DNA of 64,000 nucleotides from Acheta domesticus (taxonomy: Eukaryota; Arthropoda; Insecta; Orthoptera; Gryllidae), in the NCBI GenBank assembly GCA_031308135.1, contig JAHLJT010002630.1, forward strand, positions 98,438,141 to 98,502,140, written 5' to 3'. This document shows, piece by piece, positions 11,943-22,945 of this stretch. A model generated the notes under the pieces. It had not been told where the DNA came from. It made no database searches and saw nothing but the letters and a program-made list of their open reading frames with translations. Numbering within the stretch: the stretch's first letter is position 1; the number at the start of each line of letters is the position of its first letter. Made by a program: the position numbers and the translations under genes.

Positions 11943-12149
11943 TTTAAGTTAAAATGAGAGTCTACAAAACCACTGTCTGACCTTTTACGTGTAGAGTTTT
12001 CTGAAGGCGACTGGTCGCTGTGCAGGACATCAGGAGTGAAGGCCTTGTCCGTGCTGTTTTCGGCGGTGTTCAGGTTGACTGTTGCCTGACCACTTGTATC
12101 CATTGATTCACTGAGGGATATGCCTTGAAGAGCTTTCTGCCCTGCACTG
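11943..12149 (-). CDS. Candidate isolated coding exon (hypothetical)
   Basis: On the minus strand a pyrimidine-rich tract ending CTCCAG (about 12150-12160) precedes an open stretch with balanced, non-repetitive composition, containing NTAENSTDKAF, SDQSPSENSTRKRS and DSGFVDSHFN. No stop occurs before the frame runs into the Helitron-like terminus at 11941. It is not part of the LTR (starts at 12172) nor of the Helitron-like element. I do not recognise the protein. It could be an exon of a minus-strand gene whose other exons are outside the window or displaced by insertions. No clean splice donor is visible. Confidence 0.3.
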
Positions 12150-12171
12150 CTGGAGAAACAAATATATATTT

Positions 12172-13202
12172 TGACCGTATTGGTCAAAACACAAAGAATA
12201 GGCGCTCCACCACATTCAAAAGTAGCGCGCAGAGTGAGGAACCGCGGCGGAACGGATCGACAGAGTCGTGAACGAGCGCACGGGGTAGTGGGAACTGATC
12301 GGTCTGACCGCGCAAAAAGCGAGGGTTGGCGGTTGAGCAGCTGGGGGTGAGGACGGTATGCAATGGTGGTTAGAGTGCGATGCTTTGATGTGCAAGAAAT
12401 CCAGTGTAATCGGGACAACAGGTATTTAAGAAAGAGAAATTGTGATGAACTGTGAAATAAGCGAGTGTAAGGATTGTGGTGAACTTATTTAAGAGAGAAT
12501 AATTACGGAATTTAATAAAAAAGGGGAACAGTGCACGGACACGTGGGCGATGCGGGTTAATGATAGTTGGTGCGGCTGTGCTGATGTGTGATTATGCGGT
12601 GGAGCTGCTGAGCTGATACGATTAAAGTCATCGTGTGAAGAAAGAAACCGTGGGAAGGCGACGCCGGTGGATTGGAAACGGGCTGCGGTGACACGTGGGC
12701 AGACGGAGCATCGCGGGCATCAAGGTTACCTTCCGGTCTCAGGCGGAACGGCCAGCAACGCGTCACGTAGAAATCGACGATCGTAACGATCAGATAAGTA
12801 ATTCTAATTGTGAACAAATAGAAGGAAAATTAAATGAAACGCCAGTTCAGGATGCTCACTGTGTAGCGTTGAAAGTAATGATGTGCGTAGTAGCATATGA
12901 ATGGCACGTAGTTTTTCCAAAGGGTTGGAAGTTGCATAAGCGGGAATGATAATGTAATGGTGGGAAGGTTAGAGAGGTACAGAATGAACCATAGAATTAT
13001 GATCAAAGCAATGATGCAAGCTATGTTGGTAATGTAATGATGTCTTATTGTTCTTTTGTTCTAATAAATTCTGTTTGTATGATAGTAGGCCTTTGAATCC
13101 AGATACTGTAGATTAAAGTAACCCCCTTAAAGAACTCCTGTACCCATACATAAAAATTTTATGATATGTGTAACCGTGAGCCAGCAAAGGTAAGTACGGT
13201 CA
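12172..13202 (+). repeat. 5' LTR of the Gypsy element
   Basis: 1,031 bp, TGACCGTA...TACGGTCA. A polyadenylation signal AATAAA lies at 13063-13068. TATTTAAG-like motifs near 12421 and 12485 are candidate core promoters. Matches 25982-27018 throughout. Confidence 0.93.
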
Positions 13203-13210
13203 CATATTAT

Positions 13211-13231
13211 TGGCGCCCGAAATTCAGGGAC
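13211..13231 (+). promoter_or_regulatory. Candidate tRNA primer-binding site
   Basis: TGGCGCCCGAAATTCAGGGA lies 8 bases after the 5' LTR. It starts with TGG, the complement of a tRNA 3' CCA end, as expected of a primer site for minus-strand DNA synthesis. The exact tRNA is not assigned. Confidence 0.6.
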
Positions 13232-13439
13232 AGGGAAAGATTGGTAATTTGTAATGAGATTTGAACAAAATTCAATCCCCATAAGTGCATACTTTAATCA
13301 GCAGGTATCTGAATTAGTTGCATGACTGGAAAAGGCAGAAGACAGTGTAAATTTCTTGATAATGTCAGCATTCCAGTTTTAAATATTTCAAAGAGAGTTT
13401 AAGTGCATTAAATATATCAATATTCTCTAACATATTGCA

Positions 13440-13915
13440 GTGGAATCAGTGAAGTGTTGTTTGAAATAATTTAATTGAAAATCAAAAGAAATGTTGTATG
13501 AGCATTAGTTACAATTCAGAAAATATTTTGATAAGTGTTAAATGCCAGTTTCTGTATCAAGGTGTTGTTGGAAATAATTCATTTACAATTTAGAAGAAAT
13601 TTTGATGAGTATTAAGTGCCAATTTCATATGCCAAGGTGTTGTGTAAATTAATTCCTTTGCAATCCAGAAAATATCTTGATAAGTATTAAGTGCCAATTT
13701 CATTTGCCAAAGGTTGTGTGAAATAATTCATTTACAATTTAGAAGAAATTTTGATGAGTATTAAGTGCCAATTTCATATGCCAAGGTGTTTGTGTAAATT
13801 AATTCCTTTGCAATCCAGAAAATATCTTGATAAGTATTAAGTGCCAATTTCTGTGTCAAGGTGTTGTTTGAAATAATTCATTTACAATTTAGAAAACATT
13901 TTGATGACTATTGAG
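13440..13915 (+). repeat. Tandem repeats in the Gypsy leader
   Basis: About six copies of a 75-80-bp AT-rich unit. Recurring phrases are AAGTGCCAATTTCAT, GAAATAATTCATTTACAATT and TTGATAAGTATTAAGTGCC. Alternate copies resemble each other more, giving a dimer of about 156 bp. The leader continues to about 15079 without a coding frame. Confidence 0.75.
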
Positions 13916-15079
13916 TTTAAATAACAAATAGATGGGAAATTTTAATTAATGTGTTTAAGGTAGTGCAGATATTGGAATGTAGTTTTCTTTTTAAGATTGT
14001 TACAACGTGGCCAGTAAAAAGGCGCTGAATTCAGTGTAAATACCAGGGTAATTATTGTAAGGCATTCCTATGTGTATATCATCATACAATACAAGGATAA
14101 TTTTTATTGAAACAAGATCATAATGTATATGTGGCAATGAATAATATGTTAGGGCATAATTATTGGAAAGTGGTATTACAGTGAGGGTGTACATGAGTGT
14201 AATTATCAGGGTATAATTTTGTTGAAGAGTCCTTACAGTGTGTATCTAATAAACACAGTGTGTTAGGGTATGATTTCTGAAGTATTATTACAGTAGGTGT
14301 ATTCATTGAGTTCAATGAGCAATACATTAGGAACAAAATCCTTCATGTTAGAATATAAATTTGGGTTTTAGGTGCTGCCCAGTGCATTTTGAAGCACTGA
14401 TTGGACGTGTGTGTAAATGAATATTATGAAGTTATGAGCTATTTTGGAGACATAGTAGCATTAATTATTTGATGAACATTACAATTCAAGTAGTTGCAAC
14501 TGAATAAGATTTATCGAGATTTTTTTATTTAGGTGGATAAAAAAAAAAAAAAAATAAGTTGCATTCAGTAATGTGCAGGAAGGACTATCTGAGACTGATT
14601 CAATGATAATCTAATGAATATTTTGAATTCAGTTGAATTATGTCAATGTGAATTTTGTTACAGATGTCAGTGTAATTACATTTAATTATTTTGTGTGTAT
14701 TTCTAGGTGTTTTGAGCTTGAGTGCATTTTGTTTGTGAATTGTTCCCAGGTGGATGACGGAGGGTCAATAATTTGTTTGATGTGTGTTTTTTTCTTGTAT
14801 GTGTTTTTGATGAGGTTATGTATAGGATCGTAATATATGCGGCATCACTCACATCTAATTCAAAGCAATTCAGATTGTGTTAGGGTCATTTTTGAGAGTA
14901 ATTAGGATGCCGTTGGTGTGAAGTGAAGTAATTTGTAGTATTCGGTGTATGCCTCTGTGAGCATCCTGAAGTTGGGCAATAGATTTTGGGAGGAATCAAG
15001 CGTGTAGGAGGGCGATTAGTCAGAAATAGGTGTAGTAGGGTGCAATTTGGGGGCATAATGGGAAAAGCAAACGGGCACA

Positions 15080-15532
15080 ATGATGGGAGAGGAAGAGAAG
15101 CGCGAGGACAGAGATCATTATGATGAGGATGATGGAGGTAAATGGGATGAGTCGTTACTAGAAGATTCGGACAGAGCCAGAATGGAGTTATCGGGGGCGA
15201 GTGCGTCGACACCAAATCTGGGAATGGTGAAGAGAAACGGAACAGAGGACTTACTGAGCATGCTTCATCAAATCATGGCAGGACAAGAGAAGCTCGAAGA
15301 ACGGGCACATAGAAGAATGGTTGAGGAGCTAGAGAAGCAGGACGAACGGGCACAAAGAAGAATGGTCGAGGAGCAAAAGAATCAGGAAGAACGAGAGAAG
15401 AGAATAACTGAGGAGCTAGAGAAGCAGGAAGAACGGGCCCAAAGGAGAATGGTTGAGGAGCAAAAGAAAATCATTGATGAACTGAAGGAACATAAACAAG
15501 AGCAAGTGAGACAAATACAAGAACAATACCAG
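15080..15532 (+). CDS. Gypsy gag, N-terminal part (interrupted)
   Basis: The frame starts MMGEEEKRED and is rich in acidic residues, then in Glu/Arg/Gln heptads (EERAQRRMVEE repeated), predicting a coiled coil. It is cut by the left LTR of the BEL/Pao element at 15533; residues read through after that point belong to the LTR and are not gag. The rest of gag resumes after 21464. Confidence 0.75.
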
Positions 15533-16724
15533 TGGTCAATCTTACAAGGAAGGCCAGAAGCCTCCGCCGCCTTTCCTCCCCTCTCTCCCCTCCTCCGACC
15601 ACCCTGCACCGCGGTCGGGTCCCCGGCCGGCCTGCGGAGGGCCGACTCGCTCGCTCCCACGCTAGGCACAAGGGCGCGCCCAGATGCGGCCACCGCCGAT
15701 TGCCGATTTATGATCCACTTTACAAAGAAAGATAGGGAAGCCGCCCCCGCTTTCTCTAACCGCCTCCGAACACCGCGACCCGCCGGCGCCAGGCCCGGGC
15801 GCTCTTTTCACACGACGCTACAACACACACAGACGCACTCTCACGCAGCCCCCACCGTTCTCAGCCGCCGAAAGGCACTTATCTTCTGTCCGCCGTGCCG
15901 GCACAAGCGGGTTCGTGCAGCCAAACTATCCTTGTCGCGTTCGCAAGTGAACGAAAAACTATATAGGCACGAACACTCCTAACCTTTCAATCAACTGATC
16001 CGCTGATCGTAATCCAGTATTGTGCCGTTCTGATACGGCCGCCAACTTTGTGGTGCGCACGGCCTATATCAAAATCTAAAACCAGCAGTGGCCGGCGACA
16101 GTCCGCAACTTAATTATGTCGCGCGCGCTTCCTGCGCTATTCGATTAACTACACCGTTCCCTGCACGGGCCGCAGTCGGGGACAACGCAGAGTGTTCTAC
16201 AGGGAACTGCCAGATCTCGAGTGCACCACCAAGGGACTGCCAAATCATCTATTAACGACGACCGAGTCTACGGAGACTAGCCGCCTGACGTCTCTTCACA
16301 TGGTTGGACATCTACCTGCAGCCAACAGATGAGTGCCCTAATTCACAAAAGCATTGATATGACATTACTAAATTTCTCACGGCAATTTTAATATAGATTT
16401 ATTTCAACTTAAATTCATTTCAAACTTCAAATTACTTGTTATCAACTTCAATCATTAATTATCATTCTCCAGCTTATGTAAATGTTAACTACCAAATCTA
16501 TTCACAATGGGCAAACTTTGCTCAGCTAAACCAATTGTATAGTGTACATAGTCATAAGGCAATCATTCATCTTCATTAGGTTAAGATAATCTTAAGTTCA
16601 TGTATTGTTTTGCTGCAAAATACAATAAGTGAAAATCACAAACTATTTACTGATCTACCAGACCCCACTAGCTCCTCCGCCTGCAACCAGGCCCGCTGCG
16701 CAGAACAGCTGCGCAGGATAAACA
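15533..16724 (+). repeat. 5' LTR of the BEL/Pao element
   Basis: 1,192 bp; the 5' half is GC-rich and pyrimidine-rich, the 3' half AT-rich. A TATATAG box at 15960-15966 is the likely promoter. Open frames across the GC-rich half are incidental. Confidence 0.9.
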
Positions 16725-17479
16725 TTTGGTCGCCTCCGGGCCGAATATGAGCTCTACGTACTTCCCCTTTAATCCACTTTGTTGCCTACATCAAGGACAT
16801 AAACTTGGTTCACTTCTTCTCATTTAAATAATTCTCATTGGTCCTCCATCATTACCGGGCAAGTGATTTTCACACTCTGTATAATTTTAAAATTCATTAA
16901 TTATAAGTCTACTGAACCAAAAGATGCAAAACAAAACATGAAACAAATTCTCAAGGGTTATTTATGTGTCTACTATTCAGCAAACATCAAGTGTTTATTC
17001 CAATCTAGTGTTGTTTAAATGTGTATAAATGCCAATTTCAGCAAAGTGTAAAGTGTCGGTGAACTGTGAAGTGTTAGTACTATTTGTGTGTTAGTTACAA
17101 GTCAACTTACGGTTGCTGTGAGCAATTTAGCTAATTCATTTCTAAAAAGTTTTGCAAATTTTCAAGTACTCCTCCCCGGAGTGCCCACCGGGGCAGCAAA
17201 TCCATTTTTATCAAACGATCATAGGCAGGCAAGATGTCAACGCAGAACGTAGAACTCTTAACAAACAATTGTCAGCTCGCGATTTCGCGCTACGTCAATT
17301 CAAAGCTTACGGTGAAAGAATTCAAACTCATGAAATAACTGATTCACTATCTTACAAGCACTTGTTGAAAACAAACAAACTTTGAATCACTATTGGAATC
17401 AATATCGGTCAGCACTAGAGGCATTAGGCCCAAATGATGATACTCAACTAGATGACTTATTTCAAATAGAGGAAGACAA

Positions 17480-18360
17480 CATAGAATATTGCACAAATTT
17501 CAAATAAAACTAGAATCATCTCCATTTTCACCTCAAAATGTAAATAATTCATCGACCATGCAGTCCTCGCAATCTAATCCTCTTTGTATAAATGTAAATA
17601 ATGATACTAATAACATTAGATTACCAACCTTACCAGCTCCAACCTTTAATGGAAAATTCTCCGAATGGGAATTTTTAGAGACTTGTTTACAAGCATTGTG
17701 GTTGAAAATGCCCATTTAACTGGCGTTGAAAAATTTCATTATCTCGCCCAAAGTTTGAAAAATGAAGCGCGCTCAGTAATTCAAAACTTAACAAATACTG
17801 CTGAAAATTTTCAAGTAGCTTGGTCCCTTGTTATGCCAAAGATACAATAATCCTAGACAGTTAGCTTCAAGCTACATCAACAACTTAGAAACTCCTCCTG
17901 AAATCAAAAAGGTCACACCCTCAGTCGATTAGAAACTTTATAGATCATTATATGGCCAACATCAAGGCACTCAAGGCTTTGAAACTCACAGTACCCACAC
18001 TAGATCTAATTATTCTGGCACAGAATACTCGCTCATTGCCCTAGCGATATTGTCAAAGAATGGGGAGCGACATTCTGCTTCAAGTGAAGCCCCATCTTTA
18101 GAATCAATGTATGATTTTTGGAAAAAAACCTATCGTATTGAAGAAAGTTGTCAAAGCAATCCGTTTTAAATCATGCCACCTCTCCTCAAACCTCCAATCA
18201 AAATTCTAATAAAAATGATTCTATGCAAGCTCTCTCATGTCCAATTTGTAAAGAACCACACACAATCTTTAAATGTCAAAAATTTAAAGCCATGAACCCA
18301 GCTGAGAGATTAACTCACTTTAAGACAATAAACTGTGCTTTAATTGTTGTAAAGTAAATG
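17480..18360 (+). pseudogene. BEL/Pao gag remnant
   Basis: Fragmented frames contain LPAPTFNGKFSEWE, the start of a BEL-type Gag domain, and later CPICKEPHTIFKCQKF with AERLTHFKTINC, a Cys/His metal-binding pattern of BEL Gag C-termini. Several frameshifts and stops interrupt the frame, so no full Gag could be made from this copy as assembled. Short upstream frames from 17152 may be the Gag N-terminus. Confidence 0.7.
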
Positions 18361-18555
18361 TTCGAGGTCACAAAATGCAGTGAGAAAACATGTCTAGAAT
18401 GCGCACAAAGGCATCACACCCTATTACATCATAGCTTTGTAAAGAAAGTAACTAATACAAACTAACGATTGCGAATCCTAATCAGAGGAGTAAAAACTCA
18501 CTAATTGTCAACAACTCAGACCCTCAGATGAATGAAACTTCTAATTTAACACTCA

Positions 18556-19600
18556 ATGCCCCAGAGTTTCACCCATCCAATGTTAATAATTCAGGAAATC
18601 CCTTGCATTCCACCCAATTTGCGGTACAATCATCGAGTAATACCATTAGTAAATGCAACTTCTTGCCGAACAAATGATGAATTGCAACCCGTATTACTCC
18701 CCACAGCCATTATAAGAATTGCAGATAACAAAGGAAATTTTATTCAAGCTAGAGCATTATTAGATTCAGGGAGTAAACTGCAATCTAATTTCTGAAAACT
18801 TAGCCAGCAAATTATGCCTTCCTACTAAATATTCAAATATCAATATTAAGGCTATTTGTCATAGTAACTTTCCAGCTAGTATAACTCTTACTGCCACAAT
18901 AGCTTCAAATTACTCAAATTGGAAGGGCAGTAGAAACCTACATTGTTGTCCCTCAAATCACATCAAACATTCCCACAGCTCAAATTGATGTTCAAGATTG
19001 GCAAATTCCTACAAATTTAAACCTAGCTGATCCAGATTTTAATCAGTCTAAACCAATTGATATTCTACTGGGTGCTGGATTAACTTCAAAAATCATTCTA
19101 CCCGGCATATTGAATGTTAATACTAACTTCCCTATCTTACAAAACAGTGTTTTTGGATGGACCATAAGTGATGCTATCCAGCCTCAAATGCCTATGCTCA
19201 GACTCAAACCACTTAAGTAATTTTATCAATGCAAAATCAGAGGAGGATCATTCAATTAGAAAGATTCTGGCAGTTAGAAGAAATCACCCCCCTTCAGAAC
19301 TTTACTTCAGAAGAATTATTCTGTATAAACCACTTTAAAAACACCACCACTAGGACTCCAGATGGAAGATATGTCACTAAGCTTCCAAGGAAAGCGAGTG
19401 TAGATATTCTAGGCGAATCTAGATCGCAAGCTATCCAAGATTTTATTCCATTGAAGCACGCATGTCACGTGATCCAGATTACAAATCATCTTATCAAAGC
19501 TTCATGCAGGAATAGGTTCAATTAGGACATATGTCACCATCCCCTAGGCCACCCCCCAATGTGCCTACTTATTATGTACCTCATCATGCAATCATTCAAA
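18556..19600 (+). pseudogene. BEL/Pao protease and pre-reverse-transcriptase remnant
   Basis: The motif RALLDSGSK (18740-18780) is the BEL/Pao aspartic protease active site, preceded by LLPTAIIRIADNKGN. Downstream frames include GRYVTKLPRKAS and a FWQLEE segment typical of the region before BEL reverse transcriptase. A YYVPHHAII-like segment at about 19570-19600 is the usual start of the transcriptase; the catalytic part is then absent. Frameshifts occur between segments. Confidence 0.7.
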
Positions 19601-19619
19601 AGAATTTTTCCGCACAATC

Positions 19620-20118
19620 ATGCCTAAATCCCCCTTGACTTATGAAGAAATGCTAAACTATTGTCGCGGAAATCGAAGCTATCTTAAACTCTCGCCCATT
19701 ACTACCCACTTTCGGAAGATCCTGAAGATCTTAATTACATCTCACCAGCTCATTTCTTAATTCAACGATCATTGACCACCCTCCCTAATGCCCAAGGAGA
19801 AAACAATTGTAGACACTTCAACTAGGTGGAAAAGAACTCAACAAATCCTCAATATTCTGTGGAAAAAATGGTCGAGTGGACTATTTGCAATCTCTGCAAC
19901 AAAGAGCAAAATGGCATTCCTCAACTCCTAATCTTAAAATTGGTATGTTAGTACTCATTAAGGATATTAATACCTCACCTTCTATGTGGCCAACGGCTCG
20001 TATCACCCAGGTTTTCCCTGGGAGAGACAACAAAATTCGTGTGGTAGAACTCCAAACCTCAAAGGGTCGTTATAAAAGGTCAATTCATTGCCTATGCCCC
20101 TTCCCAACTGACAACTAA
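19620..20118 (+). pseudogene. BEL/Pao integrase C-terminal remnant
   Basis: Translated fragments LTYEEML, ILNSRPL and ISPAHFLI are the end of a BEL/Pao integrase, followed by an intact-looking C-terminal domain (19876-20118) with KIGMLVLIKD, WPTARITQVFPG and VVELQTSKGRYKR. The catalytic aspartates of the integrase core are missing because of the deletion just upstream. Confidence 0.75.
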
Positions 20119-20278
20119 AATCAGATATCAAATTCTGTCAGCTTAATCAAAATTGCTAATTAGCACTTCATTTTGTCAACTCTACTTGTTACTTCTTCAT
20201 GAACTCAACAACAACAAGATTGACCATCATTTTCTATTTGATTTCCTCCAACCGGCAACTCAAAACGGGGGCAGTTTA

Positions 20279-21464
20279 TGGTCAATCTTACAAGGAAGGC
20301 CAGAAGCCTCCGCCGCCTTTCCTCCCCTCTCTCCCCTCCTCCGACCACCCTGCACGCGGTCGGGTCCCGGCCGGCCTGCGGAGGGCCGACTCGCTCGCTC
20401 CCACGCTAGGCACAAGGGCGCGCCCAGATGCGGCCACCGCCGATTGCCGATTTATGATCCACTTTACAAAGAAAGATAGGGAAGCCGCCCCCGCTTTCTC
20501 TAACCGCCTTCCGAACACCGCGACCCGGCCGCGCCAGGCCCTGGGCGCTCTTTCACACGACGCTACACACACACAGACGCACTCTCACGCAGCCCCCACC
20601 GTTCTCAGCCGCCGAAAGGCACTTATCTTCTGTCCGCCGTGCCGGGCACAAGCGGGTTCGTGCAGCCAAACTATCCTTGTCGCGTTCGCAAGTGAACGAA
20701 AACTATATAGGCACGAACACTCTAACCTTTCAATCAACTGATCCGCTGATCGTAATCCAGTATTGTGCCGTTCTGATACGGCCGCCAACTTTGTGGTGCG
20801 CACGGCCTATATCAAATCTAAAACCAGCAGTGCCGGCGACAGTCCGCAACTTAATTATGTCGCGCGCGCTTCCTGCGCTATTCGATTAACTACACCGTTC
20901 CTGCACGGGCCGCAGTCGGGGACAACGCAGAGTGTTCTACAGGGAACTGCCAGATCTCCGAGTGCACCACCAGGACTGCCAAATCATCTATTAACGACGA
21001 CCGAGTCTACGGAGACTAGCCGCCTGACGTCTCTTCACATGGTTGGACATCTACCTGCAGCCAACAGATGAGTGCCCTAATTCACAAAAGCATTGATATG
21101 ACATTACTAAATTTCTCACGGCAATTTAATATAGATTTATTTCAACTTAAATTCATTTCAAACTTCAAATTACTTGTTATCAACTTCAATCATTAATTAT
21201 CATTCTCCAGCTTATGTAAATGTTAACTACCAAATCTATTCACAATGGGCAAAACTTTGCTCAGCTAAACCAATTGTATAGTGTACATAGTCATAAGGCA
21301 ATCATTCATCTTCATTTAGGTTAAGATAATCTTAAGTTCATGTATTGTTTTGCTGCAAAATACAATAAGTGAAAATCACAAACTATTTACTGATCTACCA
21401 GACCCCACTAGCTCCTCCGCCTGCAACCAGGCCCGCTGCGCAGAACAGCTGCGCAGGATAAACA
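20279..21464 (+). repeat. 3' LTR of the BEL/Pao element
   Basis: 1,186 bp, colinear with 15533-16724. Differences are mostly one-base indels in homopolymers with a few substitutions. Confidence 0.9.
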
Positions 21465-21470
21465 ACCCAG

Positions 21471-22518
21471 GTTATAGTGGAGAAAGTTCGAGTCATGGGA
21501 ACAAAGAATAGACGGGCGAGTTCAAGAGATATGCAGTGAACTTAGTCGAAACATTACCACAAAGATGGAAGGACGGATTGAGGCACAGGATAAAGCCATC
21601 GAGTCACTGCATGTGCAAGTGAAGGGAGTATCACAAGGGATGGAACGGAAGATAGAAAACTGCAAGAGGGAGTTGGCAGACACGAAGGTAGAATTGAAGG
21701 AGTCGGTGGCAGCCTGTAGAAAGGAAGTGCAGAAGGACGTTCGGAAATGTGAGGACGACATCGCGGAATTGCAAATAGAAGTTCAAGAATTAAAAGAGGT
21801 TAAGACGGCGCCAAATGTGGGAGGGGGCCCAGTTAATATAGCAATACCATCCTCATTAAAATTTTCGGGCGACGTAAAAGAGAATCCATACTCGTTCATG
21901 AGAGCTGTGGAGCGATACCTAGCGGTTAGTTGTCTCCCTGAGAAGAGTAAGACGCAGGTAATATACCAGATGCTGCAGGATAACGCGAGGACCTGGGCAG
22001 ACACCATCACACCATTTCCAAATACTGTAACGGAGTTTAAGCAGATGTTTTTTCGAAGATATTGGAGCGAGGATATCCAGCTAAATTTTAAGATGGGTCT
22101 CATGAACAGTATGTACAAGCCATCAGGTGGGGGCGGAATGAGAGATTACGCGGCTAGGCGCATCATGGATTTCCGATCGTTATCGCCACCCATGAGCGAT
22201 CAAGAAATCATGTGCATCCTAATCAGACAATTTCCAACAACTACCCAGAATTTGCTTAGGAGCGCGTGTCATACAGATTTAGAGAAGTTTCAAGACGCAT
22301 TAGGGAGCTTCGATCTGACGTTCGCTAATGCACCGAAAAACCGAAATGAAGTGAATGTAAATGCAATGATGGTGAGGGGCGCTCAAGAGCAAGAGAGGGG
22401 AGGAAAGCAAAGCGCTAGAGTTTGGGGTGATCAGAGGGGCGGAGAAAACCAAAGAGGATATGATAGGCAGCAGGAGAGCGAAAGTCGAAGGAAACGGCGA
22501 GCGGTCGAGACAACCTAA
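21471..22518 (+). CDS. Gypsy gag, capsid-containing part
   Basis: The frame after the nested element includes Glu/Lys coiled coil (MERKIENCKRELADTK), then a capsid-like domain with PSSLKFSGDVKENPYSFM, TWADTITPFP and FKQMFFRRYW, and ends in a basic Arg/Gln/Gly-rich tail. No CCHC zinc knuckle is visible; the basic tail may bind RNA instead. First ATG after the insertion is at 21565. Confidence 0.75.
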
Positions 22519-22612
22519 TGGAGGAAACGGAGGAGAAGGTTCACGTGGTAACGAAATGAGACCAAATACCAGCGGGACGGGTTACAACCCAATTTAAACG
22601 AAGGGAGGTTTC

Positions 22613-22945
22613 GTGTTGACGGGAGACCCCAACACGAACAATCACGGAGTAAGCAACGAGGTTTCCATCAAGTCATTTCAAGTGGTCGATTACGAGGATG
22701 AGCCCTGGATCAAGAGAAAAAGCAGCCAGAAGATTCGTCGGAAATGTCCAACCGTCATGATATCATGCTTAGGTGAAGAAGTGGAAGCATTGGTTGACAC
22801 AGGATGTATGGCGAGCGCGATTTCGGAGGATCATTATGAGAGGTTAGTGGCGACGGGAAAACATGTGGCGGCATTACCGATGACGAGGTCGTATGTAATT
22901 GGGGCCACCCAGAAAGAGGTCAAGCCCCCATTACGAAACAAGTGA
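22613..22945 (+). CDS. Gypsy pol: aspartic protease
   Basis: Contains EALVDTGCMASAIS, the DTG active site of retroviral-type aspartic proteases, which would cleave the Gag-Pol polyprotein. The frame breaks about 22900-22945, where the next frame takes over; that offset may be an assembly indel. Confidence 0.8.
   Translation: MLTGDPNTNNHGVSNEVSIKSFQVVDYEDEPWIKRKSSQKIRRKCPTVMISCLGEEVEALVDTGCMASAISEDHYERLVATGKHVAALPMTRSYVIGATQKEVKPPLRNK

Larger units (their letters stand above)
15533..21464 (+). mobile_element. BEL/Pao-type LTR retrotransposon, internally deleted, nested in Gypsy gag
   Basis: LTRs at 15533-16724 and 20279-21464 start TGGTCAATC and end GATAAACA. Flanks ACCAG (15528-15532) and ACCCAG (21465-21470) look like a 5-bp target duplication with one extra base. 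A primer-site candidate TGGTCGCCTCCGGGCC follows the 5' LTR at 16726, and a purine tract ACGGGGGCAG precedes the 3' LTR. Internal frames carry BEL/Pao Gag, aspartic protease, pre-RT and integrase C-terminal sequences, but nearly all of the reverse transcriptase, RNase H and integrase core is missing near 19590-19625. It must be younger than the Gypsy copy it interrupts. Confidence 0.9.

Noticed and set aside
15290..15530. Common origin of the Gypsy gag coiled coil and the host 53-residue repeats
   Set aside because: Both are Glu/Arg/Gln heptads, but period and DNA differ; convergence is enough.
15540..15980. Continuation of gag into 15533-15982
   Set aside because: Those codons belong to the BEL/Pao LTR, as shown by the second copy at 20279.
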